A DNA stretch of 64,000 nucleotides from Actinoplanes solisilvae (GTDB lineage: Bacteria; Actinomycetota; Actinomycetes; Mycobacteriales; Micromonosporaceae), in NCBI RefSeq assembly GCF_003999975.1, contig NZ_RJAC01000002.1, positions 62,001 to 126,000 of the forward strand, given 5' to 3'. The notes under the pieces were generated by a model. That model saw only the letters and a program-made list of their open reading frames with translations. It did not search any database and was not told where the DNA came from. Numbering within the stretch: position 1 is the first letter of the stretch; every line of letters begins with the position of its first letter. The position numbers and the translations under genes are program-made. Below are positions 8,487 to 20,463 of the stretch, one piece after another.

Positions 8487-8951
8487 ATGGCCGCCATGAC
8501 CACGGATGCCGCGCTCGACCGTACGGACTGGCAGCTACTGACCGAGTTGCAGAAGGACGGCCGGACCTCGTACGCGGAACTGGCTCGTGCCGTGGCGATG
8601 TCTCCCAGTGCTGTCGCCGAGCGGATTCGCCGGCTCGAGGACGCGGGCGTGATCGCGGGCTATCGGGCCAGCCTCGACCCCGAGCGCCTGGGTCTTGAGG
8701 TGATGGCTTTCGTCCGGCTGCGCTACCCGACCGGCAACTACCGGCCCTTCCACGCCCTGCTCGATTCGACGCCCGAGATCGTCGAGGCTCATCACGTGAC
8801 CGGCGAGGACTGCTTCGTGCTCAAGGTTCTGAGCCGCTCGATGCGTCACCTCGAAGAGATCACCGGCCGCATCGCGGGTCTGGGCCCGGTCACGACGAGC
8901 GTGGTCTATTCGAGCCTGCTCACCGGACGTGCCATCTCCGAGCCGAAGTGA
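8487..8951 (+). CDS. Lrp/AsnC-family transcriptional regulator
   Basis: 154 residues. The N-terminal HTH (LDRTDWQLLTELQKDGRTS, then MSPSAVAERIRRLEDAGVI) is followed by the RAM/AsnC ligand domain (EVMAFVRLRYP to ITTSVVYSSLL). Lrp-type proteins bind amino acids and form octamers on DNA. It is divergent from the rhodanese gene, a typical arrangement for a local regulator. Confidence 0.92.
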   Translation: MAAMTTDAALDRTDWQLLTELQKDGRTSYAELARAVAMSPSAVAERIRRLEDAGVIAGYRASLDPERLGLEVMAFVRLRYPTGNYRPFHALLDSTPEIVEAHHVTGEDCFVLKVLSRSMRHLEEITGRIAGLGPVTTSVVYSSLLTGRAISEPK

Positions 8952-8988
8952 AGCCATCGGTGGCAAACTGAGGCATTCAGGGGGTGAG

Positions 8989-9222
8989 ATGACCGAACCA
9001 CGCTTCCTGCTGCTCCCTGACGTCGCCGCCGAGCTGAACGTCTCGGAGTCGCAGGTCTATCACATGGTCCGTAGCGGCGAGCTCCCCGCGATCAAGATCG
9101 GCGGCCGGGGTCAGTGGCGGGTTGAGCGCGCCCGGCTCGAGCAGTACATCGAGCAGAAGTACGCCGAGACGGCCGACTGGGTGGCCCGGAATCCGCTGAA
9201 CGCCGCCGAGGAACGCGACTGA
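8989..9222 (+). CDS. Small excisionase/HTH_17-type DNA-binding protein
   Basis: 77 residues starting at the ATG at 8989 after GGGGGTGAG. LLLPDVAAELNVSESQVYHM and SGELPAIKIGGRGQWRVER form the MerR-like winged helix of the HTH_17 family, and LEQYIEQKYAETADW follows. The family includes phage excisionases but chromosomal actinobacterial versions such as this act as small transcription regulators. No integrase or attachment site is visible nearby, so a prophage origin is unlikely. Confidence 0.88.
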   Translation: MTEPRFLLLPDVAAELNVSESQVYHMVRSGELPAIKIGGRGQWRVERARLEQYIEQKYAETADWVARNPLNAAEERD

Positions 9223-9313
9223 ACCACCCGGTTTGTCCCTCTTCTCGCCTGGCCAAGTTCGATCTCATCGCGCGTTGACCCGTCTTCAAAATGCCGGAGA
9301 CAATCGTCGTCAC

Positions 9314-9343
9314 AGGCAAACGAAGGCAAACAAAGGCAAACGC
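9314..9343. repeat. Three 10-bp tandem repeats upstream of the Rv3235-like gene
   Basis: AGGCAAACGA, AGGCAAACAA and AGGCAAACGC follow one another without gaps. The 10-bp period places the same bases on one face of the DNA helix. The array ends 32 bp before the ATG at 9376, in the expected promoter zone. Confidence 0.75.
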
Positions 9344-9375
9344 AAGATCGTGACAGGACTGGGGTGGGTGGAACG

Positions 9376-9984
9376 ATGAACAGCACGTTGGAGGCAACCC
9401 TCACAGAGGCCGCGCCAAGCCGCCGCCCCCATCGCCGGAAAGGGCCGCAGACCACCGTCACCCTGCGTCCCACCCCGCGCTGCGAGCCGCCCTTCGACGA
9501 CGAGTTGGAGCCCATCGTCTGGGCCACCGCCCACCAAATGGCCCTCGACTGGCCCGCGCCGGCGCAGCGCCCCACACCGGCGAAGCCGAATGACGCGCCC
9601 CCGGCCGCCATCGCCGGCGCCTCGGCCGACGCCAGGCTGGCCGTCCGCTGCTTCGTGCGCACCTGCGTCGAGGTCCTCAACGGTCACCGCCCGGCCGCCC
9701 ACCTGCGCCGCCTCTCCCGCCCGATGGAGGCGTCCGAGGTCGTCGCTCAGGGCACGGCCGCGGCCCACCGCGTGGCCGATCTCCGCAAGGCCTCCCACCC
9801 CGGCCGCCGCACCCCGCGCCGCACCGCCCCCGTGGCCGTCATCCGGGTTGTTCTCTGCGAACCGCGCCCGGGCGCCATCGAGGCCGCCGTGGCCCTGTTG
9901 ACCGCCGACCGCACCTGGGCACTGGCCCTGCGGCTCGAACTGCACCAGGAATCCTGGCGCGCCACGGCGTTGCGCCTCGTCTGA
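9376..9984 (+). CDS. Rv3235-family protein, secA-linked
   Basis: About 202 residues from the ATG at 9376. The first 100 residues are basic and proline-rich and probably disordered. The conserved part is the C-terminal half: ADARLAVRCFVRTCVEVLNGHRP, then LRRLSRPMEASEV, and a final RTWALALRLELHQESWRATALRLV. Rv3235-type proteins lie next to secA in many actinobacteria, as here. Their function is unknown. A longer start at the GTG 9364 is possible but less well placed. It converges on secA. Confidence 0.75.
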   Translation: MNSTLEATLTEAAPSRRPHRRKGPQTTVTLRPTPRCEPPFDDELEPIVWATAHQMALDWPAPAQRPTPAKPNDAPPAAIAGASADARLAVRCFVRTCVEVLNGHRPAAHLRRLSRPMEASEVVAQGTAAAHRVADLRKASHPGRRTPRRTAPVAVIRVVLCEPRPGAIEAAVALLTADRTWALALRLELHQESWRATALRLV

Positions 9985-10045
9985 GAGCCCCCGGGGCGCC
10001 TGCCGACCACGCCCGGCAGCGGGCGTTCCGGGCCGGGACAGACGA

Positions 10046-10077
10046 ACGGCCCGCGAGCAAGAACGCTCGCGGGCCGT
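10046..10077. terminator. Bidirectional terminator between the Rv3235-like gene and secA
   Basis: ACGGCCCGCGAGC (10046-10058) and GCTCGCGGGCCGT (10065-10077) form a perfect 13-bp stem with a 6-base loop, 12 bp past the secA stop on the minus strand and 61 bp past the plus-strand gene. Confidence 0.85.
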
Positions 10078-10089
10078 CGGAAAGCTGGC

Positions 10090-13005
<2,916 letters not shown>

Positions 13006-13096
13006 GGGTCAGCGCTCCCCTAGACAGTCTGCCGAACCATCGTAGGCATCCTTCCGCCGGAGCAGTGACCCGAGCCTCCGGTTAACCGCACAAAGG

Positions 13097-14281
13097 GTGC
13101 GAAACTACACATCAAGTTCGCTGAGAGCGCAGGAGTTCAGGCAGGATAAGCCGGGAGAAGGAGAGGGCGGGACCATCGCACAGATCAACGGCACAGGGGT
13201 ACGCCTCCGGGCGTTTCGCGCCGACGACGCCGAGGCACTCGCCATCGGGCTCGACGATCCGATCACCCAACGGTTCCTGCCCTCGTTGTCCACCCCGTTC
13301 ACCCTCGCGCACGCCGAGCGCTACATCGCCGAGCGTGTCGCGGCCACCTACGCCGAGGGCGGCACGCTCTACGCCATCGCCGATCCCGAGACCGACGAGC
13401 TGCTCGGCGGCATCGGCTTCGACAAGGTAGTGCCTGCTCGCAGGCAGGCCGAGGTCGGTTACTGGGTCGGTCCGTGGGCCCGCGGACGGGGTGTGGCGAC
13501 GGCCGCGCTGCGATCCCTGAGCCGGCACGCCCTGGCCCACGGTCTCGAACGGCTCGAGCTGCTGGCCCACTGGGAGAACCCGCTCAGTCACAGGGTCGCC
13601 CTCAACGCCGGTTACACCCGAGAGGGCGTACGTCGTGGGGCCGAGCCCGGCCGCGGCGGCGAACGCGACGACATGGTCGTCTTCACCCGCCTCGCCGCCG
13701 ACTCGGGCGACCCTCCGCCGCGCCTTTTGCCCGATCTTCCGGGCGGCGAGCTCACCGACGGCGTGGTGCGTCTGCGTCCGCTCGGGCCGGGCGACGTCGA
13801 CTTCCTCACAGAGCTTCGGGCACTGCCCGACGTGATCAACACGAGCGTGCCGCCGGTCGCCCCCACCCGGGAACAGAACCGTCGCCGCTGCGCGTGGGCC
13901 GAGGCGCAATGGCTTGCCGGCACCCGGGCCGACCTGGTGATCGAAGACGTGGCCGACGGGCGGCCGGCCGGCGACATCGGCCTGTTCTACGACGAGCCCT
14001 TCACCCAGCAGGCGATGATCGGCTACAGCATGCTGCCGGCCTACCGCGGGCGGGGTTTCCCGACCCGGGCGGCCCAGCTTCTGTCGCTGTGGGTCTTCGC
14101 CGAGACCGGCGTCGTACGGCTCATCGCCGGCGCCCACCCGGACAACCTGGGTTCCCAGCGGGTGTTGACCAAGGCGGGCTTTCATCAGGAGGCCTACCTG
14201 CGCAAACGCCTGCCGGGCCCGGACGGGACACGCACCGACGACGTGCAGTTCGTCCTCCTGGCCGAGGACCTTCTGAACTGA
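13097..14281 (+). CDS. Tandem GNAT acetyltransferase
   Basis: Two GNAT domains in one chain. The first covers VRLRAFRADDAEAL to RVALNAGYTREGV with the acetyl-CoA loop VGPWARGRGVATAAL; the second covers VRLRPLGPGDVDF to RVLTKAGFHQEAYLRK with YRGRGFPTRAAQLL. Both resemble RimJ/RimL N-acetyltransferases. Substrate unknown. The start is uncertain: the only ATG/GTG/TTG near the N-terminus is the GTG at 13097, which lacks a well-spaced ribosome site, while a strong AAGGAGAGG sits 8 bp before an ATC codon at 13175, just where homologous sequence begins. It is divergent from secA. Confidence 0.85.
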   Translation: MRNYTSSSLRAQEFRQDKPGEGEGGTIAQINGTGVRLRAFRADDAEALAIGLDDPITQRFLPSLSTPFTLAHAERYIAERVAATYAEGGTLYAIADPETDELLGGIGFDKVVPARRQAEVGYWVGPWARGRGVATAALRSLSRHALAHGLERLELLAHWENPLSHRVALNAGYTREGVRRGAEPGRGGERDDMVVFTRLAADSGDPPPRLLPDLPGGELTDGVVRLRPLGPGDVDFLTELRALPDVINTSVPPVAPTREQNRRRCAWAEAQWLAGTRADLVIEDVADGRPAGDIGLFYDEPFTQQAMIGYSMLPAYRGRGFPTRAAQLLSLWVFAETGVVRLIAGAHPDNLGSQRVLTKAGFHQEAYLRKRLPGPDGTRTDDVQFVLLAEDLLN

Positions 14282-14304
14282 AGGCCCCCGGCGGTGATGG
14301 GTGA

Positions 14305-14925
14305 CTAGCCCGTGGTCTCGAGCGACAGGATGCCGTAGTCGTAGCCGCGGCGGCGATAGACGACGCTGGGACGGCCGCTGTCCTTGTCGAGGAAGAGATA
14401 GAAGTCGTGGCCGACGAGCTCCATCTGGAAGAGGGCGTCGTCGACGGTCATCGGGTCAGCGGGGTGTTCCTTCTCCCGCACGATGCGCCACGGCTGGTCC
14501 TCGTCATGTTCCGCGAGGGCGGTGGCGACCGGTGAGGTCTCCTCGGCCGTTTGGGCGAGGAGGAGGTCGGTGGGCAGGCCGGCGGTGGCCGCCGCCACTG
14601 ACATGGGGGCGTGACGCCCGCGGTGCACCCGGCGCCGGTCGGCGGAGCGCCGCAGACGGCCGTCGAGCTTGGTGATGGCGCAGTCCAGGGCTGCGTAGAA
14701 GTCCTTGGCGCAGGCCTCGGCGCGAATCACGGGGCCTCTCGTCATGACGGTGATCTCGACTCGCTGGCACGTGTCGGACTGGCGTGGATTGCGCTCGTGG
14801 AACAGCTCGACGTCTGTCCGGATCAGCTTCTGGTCGTAGCGCTCGACCTTGCTCAACTTGTCGGCGACGTGTTCCCGGTAGTGATCGGGAACCTCTACGT
14901 TGCGGCCCTTGACGACAATGTCCAC
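14305..14925 (-). CDS. hpf: Long-form ribosome hibernation-promoting factor
   Basis: GGGGGAGG lies 7 bp before the GTG at 14925, giving 206 residues beginning VDIVVKGRNVEVPDHYREHV. The N-terminal S30AE domain binds the 30S decoding site. The C-terminal domain (EDQPWRIVREKEHPADPMTV to DSGRPSVVYRRRGYDYGIL) lets ribosomes pair into inactive 100S dimers. The long form is normal for actinobacteria. It lies between the GNAT gene (convergent) and comF, as in mycobacteria. Confidence 0.95.
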   Translation of the reverse strand: MDIVVKGRNVEVPDHYREHVADKLSKVERYDQKLIRTDVELFHERNPRQSDTCQRVEITVMTRGPVIRAEACAKDFYAALDCAITKLDGRLRRSADRRRVHRGRHAPMSVAAATAGLPTDLLLAQTAEETSPVATALAEHDEDQPWRIVREKEHPADPMTVDDALFQMELVGHDFYLFLDKDSGRPSVVYRRRGYDYGILSLETTG

Positions 14926-15227
14926 TCGTGACCTCCCCCAACGTTTGCTTCTACAGACCCCTCCGACCGCCCCGCCCACCGCCCTGAAGACGGCTGAAGG
15001 CAGAGCTATTGGGAGCCGGGGGCGCCGTACTGCGACGCGGTGTTGATGATCGGCGGCGACGCCGTGAACGACCCCGATGGTCAGCTCACTGGGCGTGACC
15101 GATGGCGAAGTAGACGACTCCTTTCCGGTGCGGCGGTTCGCGGGAACGCTGCGCCTGGCCGGGTGGGCGGGATGAGCCGTGACTCATACCCTCGTCACAA
15201 AGACGCTAACGTGCCGACGCTCTCTCG
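14926..15227. other. Intergenic region between comF and hpf
   Basis: About 300 bp holding the hpf upstream region. GTGACTCATACCCTCGTCAC near 15178-15198 contains an imperfect palindrome and the stretch is less GC-rich than its surroundings. No ORF with coding character is seen on either strand, and no clear terminator for comF was recognised. Confidence 0.4.
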
Positions 15228-16016
15228 TCACCCCTCGTTCGGGATACCGAATGCCCGAGGTTCCACCTTTTCTGTGACCCCAGGCGAGAAATTACCGAAA
15301 CCGGATGACGACGATCTCCGCAACTGTGTGGCAGCTAACACCGCTGCACCCGCGACCTGCATCTTCGCCTCCTCGAGCCGACCCGTAGCGGCGGCCAGAG
15401 TGGCCCCCGTGGTGACGATGTCGTCGACTATGACCAGCGTGCCTTTCGGGGGCCCGGAGCGCCGCGGAACGCCGATTCGGGCCCGCCGGATTCGCAGGGA
15501 ATCCTCAGCTACGGCACGCCGATCAGCCACGCTCAGTGACGTAGAGTCAGGGCGCGGTAACGCTTCGAGCCGAGGGGTGACAGAAGCGTCCCAACCCGCC
15601 ACGCGCAGCCGCCGCACAGCGTGTGCGGCCAACCGCATCATGTGATCGCCGTGCCGCTCCCGGGCCGCCGCGGCGGTCGACGGCACGGGCACGAGAGCCA
15701 CCGGTGTCCCGCGCGGGGCGAGGGCGGCCACCGCGGTCGCCAGCAGACCGCCGAGCGGCTTGGCCAGCCGGTGCCGGCCCTTCTCCTTGTAAGCCAGCAG
15801 CGCCCCGCGCAGCGCCCCGTCGTAGGGCCCGACGGCCACACAGACCGGCCAGCCCGGCGGGGGCGAACCCGGCGCGGTGCGGAACGGCCTCAGCGCCTCC
15901 AGACGCGCGGCGCAGGTCGCGCACGCGCCGTAGCGCAGCGGCACCCGCTCGGCCTCGCACCCGGCGCACGGGGCGGGCAGCACCAGGTCGGCGAGGTCGG
16001 CGAGAAGCCCGGCCAC
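15228..16016 (-). CDS. comF: ComF-family phosphoribosyltransferase-like protein
   Basis: About 262 residues from the GTG at 16016, 8 bp after the lpqB stop. Two cysteine pairs near the N-terminus (CAGCE and CATCAARL) form the ComF zinc ribbon. GTLVIVDDIVTTGATL is the phosphoribosyltransferase PRPP loop. ComF proteins support DNA uptake in naturally competent bacteria; in actinobacteria the role is unproven and may be repair or salvage. The last 30 residues after VLAATQLRR are Ser-rich and not conserved. Close spacing to lpqB suggests membership in the mtrA-mtrB-lpqB-comF operon. Confidence 0.88.
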   Translation of the reverse strand: MAGLLADLADLVLPAPCAGCEAERVPLRYGACATCAARLEALRPFRTAPGSPPPGWPVCVAVGPYDGALRGALLAYKEKGRHRLAKPLGGLLATAVAALAPRGTPVALVPVPSTAAAARERHGDHMMRLAAHAVRRLRVAGWDASVTPRLEALPRPDSTSLSVADRRAVAEDSLRIRRARIGVPRRSGPPKGTLVIVDDIVTTGATLAAATGRLEEAKMQVAGAAVLAATQLRRSSSSGFGNFSPGVTEKVEPRAFGIPNEG

Positions 16017-16024
16017 GGTCGTGC

Positions 16025-17848
16025 TCAGCCCAGGAAGAACGGGGCGGTCGGGCTGCCGCCGGACGACGGCGACGGCGCAGGGCCGGCCAACTGCTTCACG
16101 GTGATCTTCTCGGCCACGCTGAGTACGTCGTAGGCCTCGGTGCCGGCCATGTACGACTCCGAGTCCGACCACTCGCCGCCGTTCACCGGGCTCGACGGAT
16201 AGGCCGTCAGGTAGGTCACCTGCTGGGAGCCGATGTCGTCGAGGCGGGTCTTGGAGAGCGCCCCGTCGATCGTCATGTCGAGCACGGCGTACCGCTCGTC
16301 CCCGGCGTCCCTCAGCGCACCGGCCACCACGAGGTAGGTCTCGCTGCTCCACGCCACCGCCGTCACCGTCTTCAACTTGGGCGCCAGCACCTGCTCGGGC
16401 TGGTTCAACGCGACCCCGTCGCCGCTGGTGTCGAGCGTCGCCCGATAGAGCCGGCCACCGCTGGTCACGGCCACCCGATAGCCGTCGGGAGCCACAGCGA
16501 TCGCCGAGATGGGGCCCGGGGCGCCCGGCCACTCGACCGGCTGGGCCCGCGAGCCGACGGCGTCGAAACTGTAGAGCTTGTTGTTCATGGTGATCAGCCC
16601 GATCGCCCGGGTGGCGACGTCGCCGGCGGGCACCTGCGCCCAGACCGGCACACCGAGCGCGCCCGAGAGGAGACCCACCTCTTTGAGGTCGGCCTGCTCG
16701 CCCTGCGGCGCCTGCGCCACCCGCAGTTTGCGGCCGTCGCCCGATCCGGTCACCAGCGCCGCATAGGTGCGGGTCGGCGACGCGCTGAAGGCGGCGGAGG
16801 CGACGTTCTTGTTCGCGGCCGGCTTGATCAGGGGCACCGGCTCGTCGACGTGCGGCGACTCCATGAGCCGCCGGATCACCCCGCTCTGTACGGCGAACCG
16901 CTCGGGCGCGTCAGCGAGCCGATAGGCCGGATTACTGTCCAGGAACTCGCCGTCGACGCTGCGGACCGGGTCGTTACGGCCGATCTTGATCACGACCGTG
17001 CGCGCCTTCAACGGCCGGATGGACCACTGGAGCTGCCGTCGCAGCCGGTCGATCGCGCCCGCGTCGGCGCCCTGCGGAATCGCCTTCTCGTTGAGGTTGA
17101 CCTCGAGCGTGTCGTTGTTGATCGCGGGCACGTTGTCGGCCAGCTGGGTGCCCTGCGGCAGGCTGTGGACCGCTTCGCGCAACCAGGGGGACGGGCCACC
17201 GGTCAGCCAGTCGAGAATCGTCGTCGGCTGCTGCACGCCCGGCACGGTGCGCGGCATGTAGCGCAGGTCGGGCACGAGCCCGGTGTTGTCGTTGTTCCAC
17301 CAATAGATCGTGCGGCGGTAGTAGAACGATTCGAGCGCCTTGTCGGTCATCAACATCTCGGCCGGCGCGTTGAGCAGGTACAGACCTGTGCGGCCCTGCA
17401 CCGAGCCGACCTCGAACGTGTACGACACGGGGTCGGTGGAGACCTGGGGGTGGAGCACGCCGTCGCTGGTCAGCGTGCCGACCACCTGCACCCTGAATGT
17501 GATCCTGGCCTGGCCGGGCGAGTAGTTGGGCTCCTCGACCTCGCGAACGATCTTGATGTCGTTGCCGGTCGAGAAACGGGCCGCCTCGTCGGGGGCCAGG
17601 AACGTCTTCACCCGGTCCAGCGCGGTGCCGGGGTCGCCGGCCGCCGCCTGCAGGTAATAGTCGGCGAGCGACTCGGTGTCGGTGGCGTTCTCCCTTGTGT
17701 ACTGGGTCGGCGGCGGAAGCTCGACGCCGACCGAGCCCCCACCCGACGGCCCGTCGCCGACGACCGTCACGCTGCTCTCGTCCGGGATGCCGCACCCGCC
17801 GAGCAGGAGCGCGCCCAGCACGAGCACGGCACAGAGCCGACGCTTCAT
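16025..17848 (-). CDS. lpqB: Lipoprotein LpqB, MtrAB accessory protein
   Basis: 607 residues. The N-terminus MKRRLCAVLVLGALLLGGCG is a lipoprotein signal with Cys in LLGGCG. A GerMN domain occupies roughly residues 200-320 and a beta-propeller-like LpqB domain fills the C-terminal half. LpqB interacts with the extracellular part of the sensor MtrB and tunes MtrA phosphorylation. The ATG overlaps the mtrB stop by one base (TGATG), so translation is coupled. Confidence 0.95.
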   Translation of the reverse strand: MKRRLCAVLVLGALLLGGCGIPDESSVTVVGDGPSGGGSVGVELPPPTQYTRENATDTESLADYYLQAAAGDPGTALDRVKTFLAPDEAARFSTGNDIKIVREVEEPNYSPGQARITFRVQVVGTLTSDGVLHPQVSTDPVSYTFEVGSVQGRTGLYLLNAPAEMLMTDKALESFYYRRTIYWWNNDNTGLVPDLRYMPRTVPGVQQPTTILDWLTGGPSPWLREAVHSLPQGTQLADNVPAINNDTLEVNLNEKAIPQGADAGAIDRLRRQLQWSIRPLKARTVVIKIGRNDPVRSVDGEFLDSNPAYRLADAPERFAVQSGVIRRLMESPHVDEPVPLIKPAANKNVASAAFSASPTRTYAALVTGSGDGRKLRVAQAPQGEQADLKEVGLLSGALGVPVWAQVPAGDVATRAIGLITMNNKLYSFDAVGSRAQPVEWPGAPGPISAIAVAPDGYRVAVTSGGRLYRATLDTSGDGVALNQPEQVLAPKLKTVTAVAWSSETYLVVAGALRDAGDERYAVLDMTIDGALSKTRLDDIGSQQVTYLTAYPSSPVNGGEWSDSESYMAGTEAYDVLSVAEKITVKQLAGPAPSPSSGGSPTAPFFLG

Positions 17849-19587
17849 CAGAGCACCTCAGCTTTCGGCCCGGATGCTTTCGGCCCGGAAGCCTTAGGCC
17901 CGGAAGCATCCGGCTCGGACGGTTCCGCCGTGGTTTCCGGCGCGGTCTCGTCGACGGTGCGGTCGCGCGGGATCAACGGCAGCGGCGCCGCGAGCAGCCG
18001 GTCACCCGAGCGCACCGGCAGGGTGAGCCGGAACTGGGCACCCTCGCCGGGGGCGCCCCACGCCTCGAGCCAGCCGCCGTGCAAGCGCGCGTCCTCGGCA
18101 CTGATCGACAGGCCCAGACCCGTACCCCCGGTCTGTCTCGCCCGGGACGGGTCGGCCCGCCAGAACCGGTTGAAGACCAGCCGTTCCTCGCCCGGTTTGA
18201 GGCCGATGCCGTGGTCGCGCACCGTGATCGCGACCGCGGACTCGTCGCTGGCCAGGGTGACCTGCACCGGTTTGCCCTCGCCGTGCTCGACGGCGTTGCC
18301 GACCAGGTTGCGCAGCACCCGCTCGACCCGGCGGGGGTCGACCTCGGCGATCACCGGCGTGTCGGGCAGGTGCAGCTCGATCGTCACGCCGACCCGCTCG
18401 GCCAGGCCGGACAGGCGGTCGGCGACCCGCTCGACGATCGGCACGAGATCACTGTGCTCGGCGTCGAGGGCGGCGAACCCGGCGTCGAAGCGGCTGATCT
18501 CGAGCAGGTCGGTCAGCAGGCTCTCGAACCGGTCGAGCTCGGCCTGCAGCAGCTCGGCGCTGCGCGCGACGGCCGGGTCGAACTCGTCGCGCTCGGCGAA
18601 GATCAGATCGGCTGCCATCCGTACGGTGGTCAGTGGGGTTCGAAGCTCGTGGGAGACGTCGGACGTGAACCGGCGCTGCAGGCGGGACAGCTCTTCGAGC
18701 CGCACGATCTGGCGCTGCAGGTTCGCCGCCATCTGGTTGAACGAGGCGGCGAGAAGAGCCAGGTCGTCTTCGCCGTCGACCTTCATGCGCTGGTCGAGCA
18801 GGCCGGCGCTGAGCCGCTGGGCGGTGCGCGCGGCGACCCGCACCGGCGTGACAACCAGACGGGTGACCAGGCCCGCGATCACCCCGAGCATGATGACCAG
18901 GGCCAGGCCGGTGGCCAGCACCGTCGTGCGGATCTGGTTGGCCGCGCTGTCCTCGGTGGTCAGCGGCACCAGGTAATAGAGCTCGACGTGACCGAAACTG
19001 GTCGGCACCGGGGAGCCGGTCACCAGGTATTTCGTGGTCCGGCCGTCGACCCGGGCGGTGACGATCTGGCGGGCCACCTTCTTCTCGTCGGAGACCTCAC
19101 GCCTCAGGTCGAGGGTGATGAGCTGGTCGGTGTCGACGTTCGACGACGTGATCGACGGCAGCTCGGGGAACTGGCCGGCCCGCATGGACACCACGGACCC
19201 GCCGGACTCGGTCGGGTCGCCGTCGGCCAGCTGGTTCACGATCAGGCTGAACGTTTCCGGCAGTTTCGGATCGCGTGCGGCCGGGTTGGTCGTGAGCTGC
19301 TGTTCCGCGTACGCCACCTTGTTCCGCATCGAGACCTGGACCTCGTCCTGCGCGCGGTTGAGCAGGATCTTGGCGCTGCGGTCGGCGATGAACCAGCCGA
19401 ACGCCCCGACGAGCAGGCTCGACGCGACCAGGGTGAGCGCCACGACGCGCAACTGGAGGGAGCGCCGCCAGGACCGGCGGGCCGGCGACGACCACACCTC
19501 GAAGCGGCGCGCGAGGACACGCCAGTATCGCCGCAGGACCCTCAGGGTGCGGCGGACGGGGAGCGGAAGCCAGGTGGGAGCACGCAT
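17848..19587 (-). CDS. mtrB: Two-component sensor histidine kinase MtrB
   Basis: 579 residues. Membrane segments at about 47-66 and 222-245 flank an extracellular sensor domain; a HAMP linker follows. The phospho-accepting His is H313 in DVSHELRTPLTT. ATPase boxes are present: NLVGNAVEHGEG (N), DHGIGL (G1) and GGTGLGLSIS (G2). MtrB phosphorylates MtrA and couples division and cell-wall metabolism. The extreme C-terminus is a short GPKAS repeat (DASGPKASGPKASGPKAEVL), apparently a small tandem expansion. It starts 29 bp after mtrA. Confidence 0.96.
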   Translation of the reverse strand: MRAPTWLPLPVRRTLRVLRRYWRVLARRFEVWSSPARRSWRRSLQLRVVALTLVASSLLVGAFGWFIADRSAKILLNRAQDEVQVSMRNKVAYAEQQLTTNPAARDPKLPETFSLIVNQLADGDPTESGGSVVSMRAGQFPELPSITSSNVDTDQLITLDLRREVSDEKKVARQIVTARVDGRTTKYLVTGSPVPTSFGHVELYYLVPLTTEDSAANQIRTTVLATGLALVIMLGVIAGLVTRLVVTPVRVAARTAQRLSAGLLDQRMKVDGEDDLALLAASFNQMAANLQRQIVRLEELSRLQRRFTSDVSHELRTPLTTVRMAADLIFAERDEFDPAVARSAELLQAELDRFESLLTDLLEISRFDAGFAALDAEHSDLVPIVERVADRLSGLAERVGVTIELHLPDTPVIAEVDPRRVERVLRNLVGNAVEHGEGKPVQVTLASDESAVAITVRDHGIGLKPGEERLVFNRFWRADPSRARQTGGTGLGLSISAEDARLHGGWLEAWGAPGEGAQFRLTLPVRSGDRLLAAPLPLIPRDRTVDETAPETTAEPSEPDASGPKASGPKASGPKAEVL

Positions 19588-19616
19588 TACGCGGCAAGAT
19601 TAGCCGCTCGTCGCGC

Positions 19617-20306
19617 CTAGCCGGTGCCTGCCTTGTAGCCGACCCCCCGCACGGTCAAAATGATCTCGGGCCGCTCGGGGTCCGGCTCGATCTTGGCGCG
19701 CAGCCGCTGCACGTGGACGTTGACCAGCCGGGTGTCGGCCGCGTGGCGGTAACCCCACACCTGCTCGAGCAGCACCTCGCGGGTGAAGACCTGGCGCGGC
19801 TTGCGGGCCAGGGCCACCAGCAGGTCGAACTCGAGCGGCGTCAGCTTGACCTCTTCACCGTCGCGGGACACCGTGTGGGCCGGCACGTCGATGGTGATCT
19901 GGTTGCCGGGCGGCCCGATCGTGAGCATCTCGGGCGCCGCGTCCTCACCCCGGCGCAGCCGGGCCCGCATGCGCGCGACCAGCTCCTTGGGCTTGAACGG
20001 CTTGACCACGTAGTCGTCGGCGCCGGACTCCAGGCCGAGCACCACGTCGACGGTGTCGCTCTTGGCGGTCAGCATGACGATCGGGATGCCGGACTCGGCC
20101 CGGATCGCCCGGGCCACGTCAATGCCGCTCATGCCGGGCAGCATCAGGTCGAGCAGCACGATGTCGGGCCGGCTCTCGCGGAAGGCGGCCAGGGCTCGCT
20201 CCCCGTCGGCGACGAACGAGGGCAGGAATCCCTCACTCCGCAGGACGATGCCGAGCATCTCGGCCAGCGCTGGATCGTCATCGACGACGAGTACCCGGGC
20301 TCTCAT
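19617..20306 (-). CDS. mtrA: OmpR-type response regulator MtrA
   Basis: 229 residues from the ATG at 20306, MRARVLVVDDDPALAEMLG. Phospho-acceptor D53 lies in IVLLDLMLPG, and the C-terminal winged helix contains REVLLEQVWGYRHAADTRLVN and TVRGVGYKAG. MtrA is an essential or near-essential regulator of cell division, cell-wall remodelling and development in actinobacteria. First gene of the mtrA-mtrB-lpqB(-comF) operon. An upstream frame extends to 20705 but is not coding. Confidence 0.97.
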   Translation of the reverse strand: MRARVLVVDDDPALAEMLGIVLRSEGFLPSFVADGERALAAFRESRPDIVLLDLMLPGMSGIDVARAIRAESGIPIVMLTAKSDTVDVVLGLESGADDYVVKPFKPKELVARMRARLRRGEDAAPEMLTIGPPGNQITIDVPAHTVSRDGEEVKLTPLEFDLLVALARKPRQVFTREVLLEQVWGYRHAADTRLVNVHVQRLRAKIEPDPERPEIILTVRGVGYKAGTG

Positions 20307-20463
20307 GCGGTCCAATATTGCACTGTCCTCCCGAACCCCACGTACCCCGGGGGCGATCTTGCACAAATCAGGGGTCAGCTTAGGCGATCCGAAGGCCCGG
20401 AAGCGACACCCGGTGGCAGAACGGGCGGCCCCGCGAGGGACCGCCCGGCCGGCTACCTGTAGA

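Noticed and set aside
8989..9222. Prophage excisionase
   Set aside because: The HTH_17 fold fits, but there is no integrase, attachment site or tRNA nearby; small chromosomal regulators share this fold.
15623..18976. 1,117-codon plus-strand frame across comF, lpqB and mtrB
   Set aside because: Arg/Pro/Ser-rich shadow of three intact minus-strand genes with full family motifs.
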